From positions 4,348,501 through 4,412,500 of the forward strand of contig RHDP01000001.1 of NCBI GenBank assembly GCA_003725745.1: DNA of 64,000 nt. The letters are read 5' to 3'. Below the pieces are notes generated by a model. That model had not been told where the DNA came from. It was given only the letters and a program-made list of their open reading frames with translations, and did not search any database. Made by a program: the position numbers and the translations under genes. Numbering within the stretch: the first letter of the stretch is position 1; each line of letters starts with the position of its first letter. This stretch comes from Streptomyces sp. I6 (GTDB lineage Bacteria; Actinomycetota; Actinomycetes; Streptomycetales; Streptomycetaceae). This document shows, piece by piece, positions 55,283 through 64,000 of the stretch.

Positions 55283-55837
55283 GTGGCAGGCAAGCGTGGC
55301 AACCAGACAGTGCGCGGAATGATCCAGTCGATGGCGGTCATCTGCGCGTTCGCAGGCGTCATCTACCTCTTCATTCCGCACGACGACTCCCTGGACCCGA
55401 TCCGGCCCGTCGACTACAGGGTGGAACTGGTGACGGCCCGCCGGGCGGCACCCTACCCGGTGGCGGCCCCGGCGGGGCTGCCCGCCGACTGGAAGCCGAC
55501 CTCGGTGACCTTCCGGCGCGAGGAGGGCCACGCCTGGCACCTCGGCTTCCTGGACCCGGACGGGCAGTACGTGGCGGTCGAGCAGTCCACGGAGGCGCCG
55601 CGGAAGTACGTCCCGAGGGTCACTCGGCAGGCGGCCCCGACCGACACCACCCAGCGGGTCGGCGAAGAGACCTGGCAGCGCTGGGAGGGCCCGAAGTACG
55701 ACGCGCTGGTGCGCACCGACCAGGGCTCGACGACGGTGGTGACGGGAACGGCCTCGTACGAGCGGCTCGCGCAGATGGCCGCGGCGCTGGAGTCGGAGTC
55801 CGGCGCCACGCCGTCGCCGGTGCCGTCCGCCTCCTGA
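55283..55837 (+). CDS. DUF4245 membrane-anchored protein
   Basis: A 184-residue protein: short basic N-terminus, one helix ([19 protein letters not shown]), then an extracytoplasmic domain of DUF4245 ([48 protein letters not shown]). Function unknown; it is conserved beside glpX in actinobacteria. GTG 55283 has no good ribosome site, so the transcript may be leaderless. The gap to glpX (55158-55282) is the shared promoter region. Confidence 0.85.
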   Translation: MAGKRGNQTVRGMIQSMAVICAFAGVIYLFIPHDDSLDPIRPVDYRVELVTARRAAPYPVAAPAGLPADWKPTSVTFRREEGHAWHLGFLDPDGQYVAVEQSTEAPRKYVPRVTRQAAPTDTTQRVGEETWQRWEGPKYDALVRTDQGSTTVVTGTASYERLAQMAAALESESGATPSPVPSAS

Positions 55838-55964
55838 TCCGGCCCCCGGGCCGGACCCGGTTGACCCGTCCGGCGGCCTGATCGGCCGGCCGGGACCCTC
55901 GGCTCCGAGGGCACGCCCCTGCTGCCCGGCGCGTTCGGAACCGGCCGAACCCCTGAACGCGGCG

Positions 55965-55994
55965 AGGCCGCCGCACCGGACGATGCGGCGGCCT
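55965..55994. terminator. Bidirectional terminator (DUF4245 / nitroreductase)
   Basis: Perfect 11-bp arms AGGCCGCCGCA (55965-55975) and TGCGGCGGCCT (55984-55994), 8-base loop, between convergent genes. Confidence 0.7.
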
Positions 55995-56083
55995 GTGTGC
56001 CGCGGTGGCCCCGGCAGCGGCGGGCGTGGTCCACCGGGGAACGGTGTGACGGCGTGCGCGGAGGGACGGGGCGCGGAGGGCGG

Positions 56084-56674
56084 TCAGACGGTGGTGACCA
56101 CGTCGTCGAACGACAGCCGCGGTGAACGCGGGAACCAGGCGTCCTCGCCCGGCCTGCCGATGTTGACGACCATCAGCGGAGTGTGGTCGTCGTCCAGGAA
56201 CTCCTTCTTCACACCGGCGAAGTCGAAGCCGGTCATGGGGCCGGCGGCCAGACCGGCTGCGCGGACCCCGATGATGAAGTACGCGGCCTGCAGCGCGGCG
56301 TTCAGCGCGGCGGACTGCTCACGGACCGGGCGCTCGGCGAAGAACGCGTCCTTCGCCTGCGGGAAGTGCGGGAAGAGCGCGGGCAACTCCTCGTGGAACT
56401 CGTTGTCGGCGGCGAGGATCGCCACCAGTGGAGCGGTGGACGTCTTGGGGCGGTTGCCCTCGGCCATGTGCTCCACCAGGCGTGCGCGGGCTTCGGCGGA
56501 GCGCACCAGGACGACGCGGAGGGGGGACTGGTTGAAGGCGGTGGGCCCGTACTTGACCAGGTCGTAGACCGCCTGAACCTGCTCCTCGGTCACCGGCTCG
56601 TCGGTGAAGGTGTTGGCGGTGTGCGCCTCCCGGAAGAGGAGGTCCTGGGCGGTGCGGTCGAGAACGAGGGACAT
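56084..56674 (-). CDS. Nitroreductase family protein (malonic semialdehyde reductase-like)
   Basis: A 196-residue FMN-dependent reductase of the RutE/YcdI type. LLFREAHTANTFTDEPVTEE, LVKYGPTAFNQSPLRVV and AAGLAAGPMTGFDFAGVKK match the RutE subfamily. It would reduce malonic semialdehyde or related carbonyl or nitro compounds with NAD(P)H. ATG 56674 follows GGAAGGTAAGC. Two similar 18-bp palindromes lie upstream and point to MarR/TetR-type repression. No partner pyrimidine-catabolism genes are present, so the true substrate may differ. Confidence 0.87.
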   Translation of the reverse strand: MSLVLDRTAQDLLFREAHTANTFTDEPVTEEQVQAVYDLVKYGPTAFNQSPLRVVLVRSAEARARLVEHMAEGNRPKTSTAPLVAILAADNEFHEELPALFPHFPQAKDAFFAERPVREQSAALNAALQAAYFIIGVRAAGLAAGPMTGFDFAGVKKEFLDDDHTPLMVVNIGRPGEDAWFPRSPRLSFDDVVTTV

Positions 56675-56754
56675 GATGCTTACCTTCCGGATGGGCTGGG
56701 GTGAGCGGGGGGTGAGCTGGGTGATCAGGTCGATGACTCACCGTACGACCGAGA

Positions 56755-56828
56755 TAGGTGAAGCTTCAACTAAATCGGCCTCCGAGTGGGCCACGTCACG
56801 CAACTTTCAATAGCTCAATGTTCAACTA
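56755..56828. promoter_or_regulatory. Two 18-bp operators upstream of the nitroreductase gene
   Basis: TAGGTGAAGCTTCAACTA (56755-56772) and TAGCTCAATGTTCAACTA (56811-56828) share the pattern TAG-N-T-N-AA-NN-TTCAACTA, with centres 56 bp apart. The first is nearly perfectly palindromic. Both right halves continue as AATCG. TTGAAGCTTCAA-type sites are typical of MarR-family repressors. Confidence 0.6.
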
Positions 56829-56914
56829 AATCGCTTGCGCGGTTATGCCCCGCTCTGCCCATGGGTATCCGGGAACCGTCGTCCCCCGGCGGTGCGAGCG
56901 GCCGTGGCGTGGCC

Positions 56915-57102
56915 GCCTCAGCGGCCCGGCCCTCTCTCGTCCCTGCTCGTCCGGCCGTCCGCCGGCCGATGGTGCGGTGTCACGGTGACCTGCCTGTTCA
57001 GGCCTGGTGCCCGGCGCCTTCCGTGCTCGTTCCGTGGCCTGGCGTCCGATGGCCTGGCGTCCGATGGCCTGGCTGCCTCAGCGGCGCGGCCCTCTCTCGT
57101 CC
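56915..57102. repeat. Duplicated end of xseB plus 15-bp repeats
   Basis: A 28-bp sequence beginning GCCTCAGCGGC occurs at 56915-56942 and again at 57075-57102 (27/28 identical). The second copy contains the xseB stop codon. Between them, CCTGGCGTCCGATGG is repeated from about 57039 to 57070. No gene is supported in 56675-57077. Confidence 0.75.
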
Positions 57103-57386
57103 CCGTCGCCGTCCGCACTCGCACCGCCGCCGTCCGCGGTCGCCCCGGCCGCGCCCGGAGCACCCTGACCCCCGGGCTCGTCCCGCTCCGCGAGCGCCGC
57201 GTCCAGCCGTGCGCGGGCGCCGTCGAGCCAGCGGCGGCACACCTTGGCCAGCTCCTCGCCGCGCTCCCACAGCGCCAGGGACTCCTCCAGCGTCGTGCCG
57301 CCCGCCTCCAGCCGGCGCACAACGTCGATCAGCTCGTCCCTCGCCTGCTCGTAGCCGAGTGTGCCCTCGTCGGTCCTGGCCGTCAT
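57078..57386 (-). CDS. xseB: Exonuclease VII small subunit
   Basis: A 102-residue protein. LGYEQARDELIDVVRRLEAGGTTLEESLALWERGEELAK (in part) is the two-helix XseB core that binds the large subunit; a Gly/Ala/Asp-rich tail follows. Exonuclease VII degrades single-stranded DNA from both ends. The ATG at 57386 has no strong ribosome site. xseA lies 372 bp upstream, wider than the usual tight spacing, with a repeat block between them. Confidence 0.9.
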   Translation of the reverse strand: MTARTDEGTLGYEQARDELIDVVRRLEAGGTTLEESLALWERGEELAKVCRRWLDGARARLDAALAERDEPGGQGAPGAAGATADGGGASADGDGDERGPRR

Positions 57387-57690
57387 GTCTCCACCCTAGT
57401 TCCCCACCCGGCAAGCACTGCCGTATCGATCCGGCCCGGCAGGCACCCTCGCCGTGTCGGCCGGGAGTCTCCGCCGGCTCCGCCGCATGGACGTCCGCCC
57501 GCCCTGCGCCGCCGCGCACCGGGCCACGTTCCCCGACGGGTGGAGACCACCGCACGCCGACCGGATTCCGCCGGTGCCGCCGTCGCCGCCGTGGAGGACG
57601 CCGTCCGGCCGCGCCCGTACGGCTCCGCCCCATGCGGCCGGAAGCCGTGCCCCGCCCCGCAGTGCCGCTCGGTCGCCGGGAGAGCGACCG

Positions 57691-57780
57691 TGCGCCGCTT
57701 TGTCACCCGGCAAGCGGACCCGCGCCGCTCCGTCACGAGGCGATCGGACCCGCGCCGCTCAGTCACCCGACACCCTGACC
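57691..57780. repeat. 30-bp tandem triplicate across the xseA stop
   Basis: Copies at 57691, 57721 and 57751 all begin YGCGCCGCTY. The third contains the xseA stop (57759-57761) and last codons. The rest of the 372-bp xseA-xseB gap (57387-57758) holds no supported gene. Confidence 0.8.
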
Positions 57781-58970
57781 CGGAACTCGCCCTCCGCGAC
57801 CCGCGCCCTCAGCTCCTCGTCCGCCGACACCTCACCGGCCGCGCGCACCACCGCGCCGTCCTCGCGCTGCAGCACCGCGTACCCCCGCTCCAGCGTCGCC
57901 GCCGGCGACAGCGCGACGACGCGCGCGTGGGTGTGGGACAGCTCGGAGTCCGCGCGGTCCAGCAGATGCCCCAGAACCCGTCGGCCCCGGGCTGCCAGGG
58001 CGTCCGTCTCCTGCTCGCGCTCCTCCACCATCCGGTGCGGACGCTCCATGACGCGCCGGTGGAGGCAGTGCTGCAGTCCCCGTTCCTCGCGCTCCAGCAG
58101 GCCGCGGACCGTCCTCAGCGCACGGTCCCGCAGCGTCCGCACCCGGTCCAGCTCCTCGCCGACGTCGGGCACGACCTTCTTCGCGGCGTCCGTCGGTGTC
58201 GAGGCCCGCAGATCGGCCACCAGATCGAGCAGCGGGGAGTCGGGCTCGTGCCCGATGGCGGACACCACGGGAGTGCGACAGCCGGCGACCGCGCGCACCA
58301 GCTGCTCGTCCGAGAACGGCAGCAGGTCCTCCACGCTGCCGCCGCCGCGCGCCACGATGATCACGTCCACGCCCGTGTGCTCGTCCAGCTCCTTCACCGC
58401 CTGGATCACCTGCGGCACCGCGCGCACCCCCTGGACGGCGACGTTGCGCACCTCGAACCGGACGGCGGGCCACCGCCTCCGCGCGTTCTCCAGTACGTCC
58501 CGCTCGGCGGCGGAGGCCCGTCCGCAGACCAGGCCGATCAGTTGGGGCAGGAACGGCAGGCGCTTCTTGCGGTCCGATGCGAACAGACCCTCGGCGCCGA
58601 GCGACCGCTTCAGGCGCTCCAGCCGCGCCAGCAGCTCACCGATACCGACGGGCCTTATCTCGGCGGCCCGGAGCGAGAGCTGCCCGCGCGGCGCGTACCA
58701 CTCCGGCTTGGCGTGGACGACCACGCGCGCGCCCTCGGCCACGGCATCCGCGACCGCGTCGAACACCTGCCGGTAGCAGGTGACGCTCACCGAGATGTCG
58801 TACGCGGGGTCGCGCAGGGTCAGGAAGACCACCCCGGCGCCCGGACGGCGGGACAGCTGGGTGATCTGCCCCTCGACCCAGACCGGGCCCAGTCGGTCGA
58901 TCCACCCTCCGATGAGCCGTGACACCTCGCCCACGGGCAGGGGGGCTTCGGCTGACGTAGTGAGACCCAT
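57759..58970 (-). CDS. xseA: Exonuclease VII large subunit
   Basis: A 403-residue catalytic subunit. The N-terminal OB-fold (about 10-105) has [21 protein letters not shown]. The catalytic domain has [49 protein letters not shown] (in part) and ASTPTDAA, and a long coiled-coil region precedes the C-terminal [16 protein letters not shown] 58970 is the first that gives the standard start. The much longer frame extending to 60644 is read-through. Confidence 0.92.
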   Translation of the reverse strand: MGLTTSAEAPLPVGEVSRLIGGWIDRLGPVWVEGQITQLSRRPGAGVVFLTLRDPAYDISVSVTCYRQVFDAVADAVAEGARVVVHAKPEWYAPRGQLSLRAAEIRPVGIGELLARLERLKRSLGAEGLFASDRKKRLPFLPQLIGLVCGRASAAERDVLENARRRWPAVRFEVRNVAVQGVRAVPQVIQAVKELDEHTGVDVIIVARGGGSVEDLLPFSDEQLVRAVAGCRTPVVSAIGHEPDSPLLDLVADLRASTPTDAAKKVVPDVGEELDRVRTLRDRALRTVRGLLEREERGLQHCLHRRVMERPHRMVEEREQETDALAARGRRVLGHLLDRADSELSHTHARVVALSPAATLERGYAVLQREDGAVVRAAGEVSADEELRARVAEGEFRVRVSGD

Positions 58971-59498
58971 GCCCGCGAGCGTAACGGCCGCCTCCGACAC
59001 GACCGGTCCGGCGGCACCGCCCCTCTCGTGAGTCGGGCGGCACAGCCCCTCTCCCGATCTCCCGAGCCGCATCGAGCCGCGCCCTGCGGCCGAGTCTTCT
59101 GCTCCGGGTGGCGGTCCGCGCCAGGGCCGAAGGATTCCGTGCAACGCGACCCCCGCCCTGCCGGCACCGGCAGTCCCACCGGACCGGACCGGCGGCCGGC
59201 CCCACCGCTCCGACCGCCGAATTCGAGGACGCGTCGCGACCTGCGGCCCGAGGCGGGCCCGAGGCGGCCGAGCGCGGGGATCCGGCGTCGGAACCGCCGG
59301 GCCCGAACCGCCGGGCCCGAACCGCCGGGCCCGAACCGGCGAGCCGGCACCGGCACCGGCGTCGCCGGCCGTCATGACGGCTTCCGCCCGGTACGCCCCG
59401 CCCGCGGTGGGGGTGACCGCGCGCGGCCGGGGACCCGCACCCGGATCAGCCCCGTGGGCGATCGTTCGTCCGTCCGGAGCGCCCTTACGATGGGGGAC
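58971..59498. repeat. xseA-ispH divergent gap with 14-bp repeats
   Basis: No gene is supported. GAACCGCCGGGCCC is repeated three times at about 59291-59333. TACGAT at 59487-59492 could be the ispH -10, making its transcript leaderless or nearly so. Confidence 0.55.
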
Positions 59499-60479
59499 AT
59501 GACTGCAACGAACGCCCGCCGCGTCCTCCTCGCCGCACCCCGTGGCTACTGCGCGGGCGTGGACCGTGCCGTGATCGCCGTGGAGAAGGCCCTCGAGCAG
59601 TACGGCGCGCCGATCTACGTCCGCCACGAGATCGTCCACAACAAGTACGTGGTGCAGACCCTGGAGAAGAAGGGCGCGATCTTCGTCGAGACGACGGAGG
59701 AGGTCCCCGAGGGGTCCATCGTCATGTTCTCGGCGCACGGCGTGGCCCCGGTCGTCCACGAGGAGGCCGCCGAGCGGAAGCTGGCCACCATCGACGCGAC
59801 CTGCCCCCTGGTCACGAAGGTCCACAAGGAGGCCGTGCGATACGCGAAGGACGACTTCGACATCCTCCTCATCGGCCACGAGGGCCATGAGGAGGTCATC
59901 GGCACCACCGGCGAGGCCCCGGAGCACATCACCCTGGTGGACGGTCCCGAGGACGTGGACAAGGTCGAGGTCCGTGACCCGTCCAAGGTCGTCTGGCTGT
60001 CCCAGACCACGCTCTCCGTCGACGAGACGATGGAGACCGTGGACCGGCTGAAGACCAAGTTCCCACTTCTGGTCTCCCCGCCGAGTGACGACATCTGCTA
60101 CGCGACGCAGAACCGCCAGATCGCGGTGAAGCAGATGGGCGCCGAGGCGGACCTGGTCATCGTCGTCGGCTCGCAGAACTCCTCCAACTCCAAGCGGCTC
60201 GTCGAGGTCGCCCTTGGAGCGGGCGCCCGCGACGCCCACCTCGTGGACTACGCGCACGAGATCGACGAGGCCTGGCTGGAGGGCGTCTCCACCGTGGGCG
60301 TCACGTCGGGCGCGTCGGTGCCGGAGGTTCTGGTCGAGGAGGTCCTCGAGTGGCTGTCGCAGCGCGGATTCGAGGACGTCGAGATCGTGAAGGCGGCCGA
60401 GGAGTCGATCACGTTCTCGCTGCCCAAGGAACTCCGCCGCGACCTGCGGGCCGAGGCGTCGTCGCTCGTCGAGGACTGA
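59499..60479 (+). CDS. ispH: 4-hydroxy-3-methylbut-2-enyl diphosphate reductase
   Basis: A 326-residue [4Fe-4S] enzyme catalysing the last step of the MEP pathway to IPP and DMAPP. Cluster cysteines are in [22 protein letters not shown] and [11 protein letters not shown]; active-site His and Glu are in [16 protein letters not shown] and [10 protein letters not shown]. The ATG at 59499 is preferred to 59490, which lies within a possible -10. It feeds the prenyl chain enzymes such as the cis-prenyltransferase encoded at 31830. Confidence 0.93.
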   Translation: MTATNARRVLLAAPRGYCAGVDRAVIAVEKALEQYGAPIYVRHEIVHNKYVVQTLEKKGAIFVETTEEVPEGSIVMFSAHGVAPVVHEEAAERKLATIDATCPLVTKVHKEAVRYAKDDFDILLIGHEGHEEVIGTTGEAPEHITLVDGPEDVDKVEVRDPSKVVWLSQTTLSVDETMETVDRLKTKFPLLVSPPSDDICYATQNRQIAVKQMGAEADLVIVVGSQNSSNSKRLVEVALGAGARDAHLVDYAHEIDEAWLEGVSTVGVTSGASVPEVLVEEVLEWLSQRGFEDVEIVKAAEESITFSLPKELRRDLRAEASSLVED

Positions 60480-60603
60480 CGCCCAGCCCGGGCCTGGTCG
60501 GCTCCCTGCGGCCGGAGGGGCACGGGCGGCCGGGGGAGGGAAGTCCGGCGCAGGTCCCGCCGCCGGGGAGTGACGGTCGGCCCTTCCTCGTAACGTTGTG
60601 TCC

Positions 60604-61344
60604 ATGAACGTCTTCGGAGTGGACATCGGCGGATCGGGGATCAAGGGCGCCCCCGTGGACCTGGACCGCGGCGAACTCGCCGAACCCCGTCACAAGGTAC
60701 TCACCCCGCACCCGGCCGCGCCCGAGCCCGTGGCCGACTGCGTCGCGGAGGTGGTGCGGCACTTCGGCTGGTCGGGCCCTGTCGGGGTCACGTTCCCCGG
60801 AGTGGTCACCGGCTCGGTCATCCGTACGGCCGCCAACGTCGACAAGAACTGGATCGACGTGGACGCCGCCGAACTGCTGCGCGAGCGGCTCGGCGTCCCG
60901 GTGACCGTGCTGAACGACGCGGACGCCGCAGGAGTGGCCGAGATGACGTTCGGGGCCGGCAAGGGCCGCAAGGGCACGGTGATGCTGCTGACCCTGGGCA
61001 CGGGCATCGGCAGTGCGCTCTTCATGGACGGCAGGCTGGTGCCGAACACGGAGCTCGGCCATCTGGAGCTGCACGGTCACGAGGCCGAGAAGCGGGCATC
61101 GACCAAGGTCAAGGAGGACGAGGGGCTGAGCTGGGAGCACTGGGCCCGCCGGGTCCAGAAGTACCTGGCCCATCTGGAGATGCTGTTCTCGCCCGAGTTG
61201 TTCATCCTCGGCGGCGGGGTCAGCCGCAAGGCGGACAAGTTCATTCCGCTGCTCCACCACATCCGGGCGGAGATCGTCCCGGCCCAGCTGCGGAACAACG
61301 CGGGAATCGTCGGAGCGGCCATGACGGCGGCCCGGCACGGCTGA
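60604..61344 (+). CDS. ppgK: Polyphosphate glucokinase
   Basis: A 246-residue ROK-family kinase that phosphorylates glucose using polyphosphate or [21 protein letters not shown] is the phosphate-binding motif, [12 protein letters not shown] holds the catalytic Asp, and [14 protein letters not shown] and [12 protein letters not shown] are typical of PpgK. ATG 60604 is preceded by TAACGT, a possible -10 close to the start; a GTG two codons upstream is an alternative. The gene ends at a hairpin. Confidence 0.92.
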   Translation: MNVFGVDIGGSGIKGAPVDLDRGELAEPRHKVLTPHPAAPEPVADCVAEVVRHFGWSGPVGVTFPGVVTGSVIRTAANVDKNWIDVDAAELLRERLGVPVTVLNDADAAGVAEMTFGAGKGRKGTVMLLTLGTGIGSALFMDGRLVPNTELGHLELHGHEAEKRASTKVKEDEGLSWEHWARRVQKYLAHLEMLFSPELFILGGGVSRKADKFIPLLHHIRAEIVPAQLRNNAGIVGAAMTAARHG

Positions 61345-61370
61345 GCCGTCCCGCCGGGCACGCGGACGAG

Positions 61371-61403
61371 GGAGGCGCCGTCGCACGGCTGACGGGCGCC
61401 TCC
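61371..61403. terminator. Bidirectional terminator (ppgK / DUF6542)
   Basis: GGAGGCGCC (61371-61379) and GGCGCCTCC (61395-61403), 9-bp arms with a 15-base loop, followed on the plus strand by TCTC, between convergent genes. Confidence 0.65.
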
Positions 61404-61405
61404 TC

Positions 61406-62047
61406 TCAGGCGCGGCGCGGCGGGACGGAGGGCCGACGGGCCCGGCGCCGGGTCGTCATCAGCCGGATCTTCCGCACCGTCGCGATCAGCCCGGCGACGA
61501 GTGTCCCCCCGTACAGCCAGCCCGCCTGCACGGCCAGCGCGGTGACGACGGCCATGACTTCGACACCGAGGCCCCCGGATCCGCCGGTCCCCGCCGAACC
61601 GCCCGTGATCGGTACCAGTCCCACGGCGAACGCGATCGGCACGCTGATCGGTGCGGTGACCAGGTCGGCGCTGCGCACCCAGAACCCCGTCAGAGCGCTG
61701 ACCGGCAGGAACAGCACCCCGTACACGATGGCGGAGCCGTCGAACAGGAGCTGGTCGAGTGAGCCGATCACCAGCATCAGGGTGCAGGCGAACAGCCCGG
61801 CGCCCAGTCCGGTCAGTCGCGGGTTGGGCAGTCTGCGCAGGGCGGCCACCACCGGAGGGCCCTGGCGCGCAGGCCGCTTCCCGGTCCGCTGGGGGGTGTC
61901 CGGCTGCCCGGGGCCACCGGGCCGGGCCGTGACCCGGTGGACCGAGGTGCCCTCGATGAGAGAGCCCTTGGCGAGGGGGGCCTGCTGTGAAAGAGGGGCC
62001 TGCGGCCGCGGCTGCCTCGAGGGGGTACCAGTCCTTTGCTGCTCCAC
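61406..62047 (-). CDS. DUF6542-like membrane protein
   Basis: A 213-residue protein: Gln/Pro/Arg-rich cytoplasmic tail (about 1-75), then four hydrophobic segments (LTGLGAGLFACTLMLVIGSL, VYGVLFLPVSALTGFWV, LVTAPISVPIAFAVGLVPI, VVTALAVQAGWLYGGTLVAG) and a basic C-terminus (RRRARRPSVPPRR). This matches DUF6542 proteins of actinobacteria, of unknown function. The start at 62047 is GTG. It is divergent from ychF. Confidence 0.78.
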   Translation of the reverse strand: MEQQRTGTPSRQPRPQAPLSQQAPLAKGSLIEGTSVHRVTARPGGPGQPDTPQRTGKRPARQGPPVVAALRRLPNPRLTGLGAGLFACTLMLVIGSLDQLLFDGSAIVYGVLFLPVSALTGFWVRSADLVTAPISVPIAFAVGLVPITGGSAGTGGSGGLGVEVMAVVTALAVQAGWLYGGTLVAGLIATVRKIRLMTTRRRARRPSVPPRRA

Positions 62048-62229
62048 GTGACCAACGTAGGTCGCGATGTGCGATCAGCACGTCACAGGACACGCCCTTT
62101 GGGGGAGCTTGGTCAGGAGTTCGAGGCGTCGCACGCGTGACGTACTCCGGCGGCCCGCCCGTAAACTGGGGGATCGGCCCACCCCCGGGCCCGGCCACCA
62201 GCCAGTCCTCACTCCAGGAAGTCGCCAAC

Positions 62230-63318
<1,089 letters not shown>

Positions 63319-63337
63319 TACGTCCGGCGAAGGCCGT

Positions 63338-63379
63338 CTGACCTGCAATGCCGGTGAGTTAGCGATCCGTGCAGGTCAG
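63338..63379. terminator. Inverted repeat between ychF and the IS element
   Basis: Perfect 10-bp arms CTGACCTGCA (63338-63347) and TGCAGGTCAG (63370-63379). The right arm overlaps the transposase stop codon. It can terminate both convergent genes; the element's own terminal repeat probably lies in or near this segment, but the other end is outside the window, so it cannot be fixed. Confidence 0.55.
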
Positions 63380-64000
63380 GTGGGGTGCTTGGTGACTCTG
63401 AGTGTGTAGTGGACGTTACTGGGAGTGCGGGGCTGGTCGCGTTTTCTGACCTCGAAGGTGTTCTCGGACGGCTTCTTGACGCGTTGGCACTGTCGGTGGC
63501 GGCGGGTCGGGAGGAGGGCGGCCAGGAGTTCGGTGATGACCTCGTGGCGTGTGGAGTCCAACACGGTCGGGTCGGCTGCGGATTGAGCGGCGACGGCCAG
63601 CCGGGCGAGCTGCACTGTGACGGTGAAGGAGATCCGGTCGGGATCGGTGTCGCCGTGCTCGGCCGCGCGCGTCTGCAGTGCGCACAGTGCCTGGTAGACG
63701 GTGAGGAGGGCGTAGATTTCCTGGCAGATCGGCTCGGGTGCCCTGGAGCGCAGGATGAATCCGGCGCCGCGCAGGCGGTTCTTCAGTTCCGCGAACCCGT
63801 TTTCGATCTCCCACCGCTGATGGTAGGCCGTCGCCAGCTGGCGGGCCGGGGCCAGCCTGGGATCCAGCAGGCTGGTGACCAGCCGGAACGTCTCGGTGCG
63901 GGGCAGGCCGGCCTGTGGGCGGATGGTCACGGTGTACTCGATGATCCGCACCAGGTGTCCTCGGGGAGACTGCTGCAAGGTGCGTCCGGCCGCGCGGGCC
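63376..64000 (-). CDS. IS4-family transposase, 3' part (runs off the window)
   Basis: The C-terminal ~208 residues of a DDE transposase. The IS4 YREK signature is complete: Tyr, two residues, Arg, three, Glu, six, Lys in YHQRWEIENGFAELKNRL. The reading stays open upstream to the window end, so the N-terminus and the first two catalytic Asp residues are outside. The insertion is next to ychF, an essential-type core gene, so it is unlikely to disrupt anything here. Whether the element is intact cannot be seen. Confidence 0.88.
   Translation of the reverse strand, partial: ARAAGRTLQQSPRGHLVRIIEYTVTIRPQAGLPRTETFRLVTSLLDPRLAPARQLATAYHQRWEIENGFAELKNRLRGAGFILRSRAPEPICQEIYALLTVYQALCALQTRAAEHGDTDPDRISFTVTVQLARLAVAAQSAADPTVLDSTRHEVITELLAALLPTRRHRQCQRVKKPSENTFEVRKRDQPRTPSNVHYTLRVTKHPT

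Overview
The window is 64 kb of very GC-rich actinobacterial chromosome. Third codon positions are almost all G or C, GTG starts are frequent, and terminators are hairpins without a U-tail. The gene content (WhiB-like protein, DUF1707 and DUF4245 proteins, AhpCD with OxyR, a SpoIIE-type phosphatase with ATPase domain, a Flp/Tad pilus locus, a secreted chitinase with a DasR-type operator) points to Streptomyces or a close relative. The content from the UppS/PhoH genes to YchF looks like core chromosome.

Layout. 0.2-9.5 kb: secreted and envelope enzymes, namely a peptidoglycan-recognition amidase, a PLP-dependent amino acid deaminase, an M14 carboxypeptidase, an Nramp-like transporter and a GH18 chitinase. 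10-23.2 kb: one long plus-strand tad/Flp pilus locus: a zinc-ribbon protein, CpaB, CpaE/TadZ, two TadE-like pseudopilins, TadA, TadB, TadC, an embedded histidine kinase/response regulator pair, the Flp pilin, a TadG-like protein, a lipoprotein and an OmpA-domain protein. The likely prepilin peptidase lies separately at 27.0 kb. 23.6-30.1 kb: a PucR-type regulator, a mannosyltransferase-like protein, DUF192, a cupin and a DUF2079 protein. 30.7-45.4 kb: aldo/keto reductase, cis-prenyltransferase, PIN-PhoH, lytic transglycosylase, AI-2E-type permease, AhpC/AhpD divergent from OxyR, an RHH-SPFH pair, a class A PBP and a catalase. 45.5-63.3 kb: SpoIIE-type phosphatase, DUF402, both classes of fumarase, DUF1707, a WhiB-like protein, GlpX, DUF4245, nitroreductase, exonuclease VII, IspH, polyphosphate glucokinase, DUF6542 and YchF. 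The right edge carries the 3' part of an IS4-family transposase.

Two features cut across the window. First, seven genes carry nine single-base deletions, every one in a run of G or C, and restoring one base each time gives a full-length product. This looks like homopolymer under-calling in the assembly rather than decay, so I annotate the repaired spans. Second, many intergenic gaps hold short GC-rich tandem or direct repeats. They occur in five gaps of the pilus locus, and several copies run across the stop codons of neighbouring genes. A 165-bp MITE-like element sits immediately in front of the DUF402 gene.

How the genes work together. The pilus locus encodes pilin and pseudopilins sharing an RGQxAxE(Y/F) processing motif, the ATPase and platform proteins, a regulatory pair and envelope proteins; the distant peptidase would mature the pilins. 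AhpC/AhpD, OxyR and catalase form a peroxide-defence set. The two fumarases and GlpX serve central carbon metabolism, IspH and UppS isoprenoid and lipid-carrier synthesis, and the PBP, amidase, transglycosylase and carboxypeptidase cell-wall turnover.
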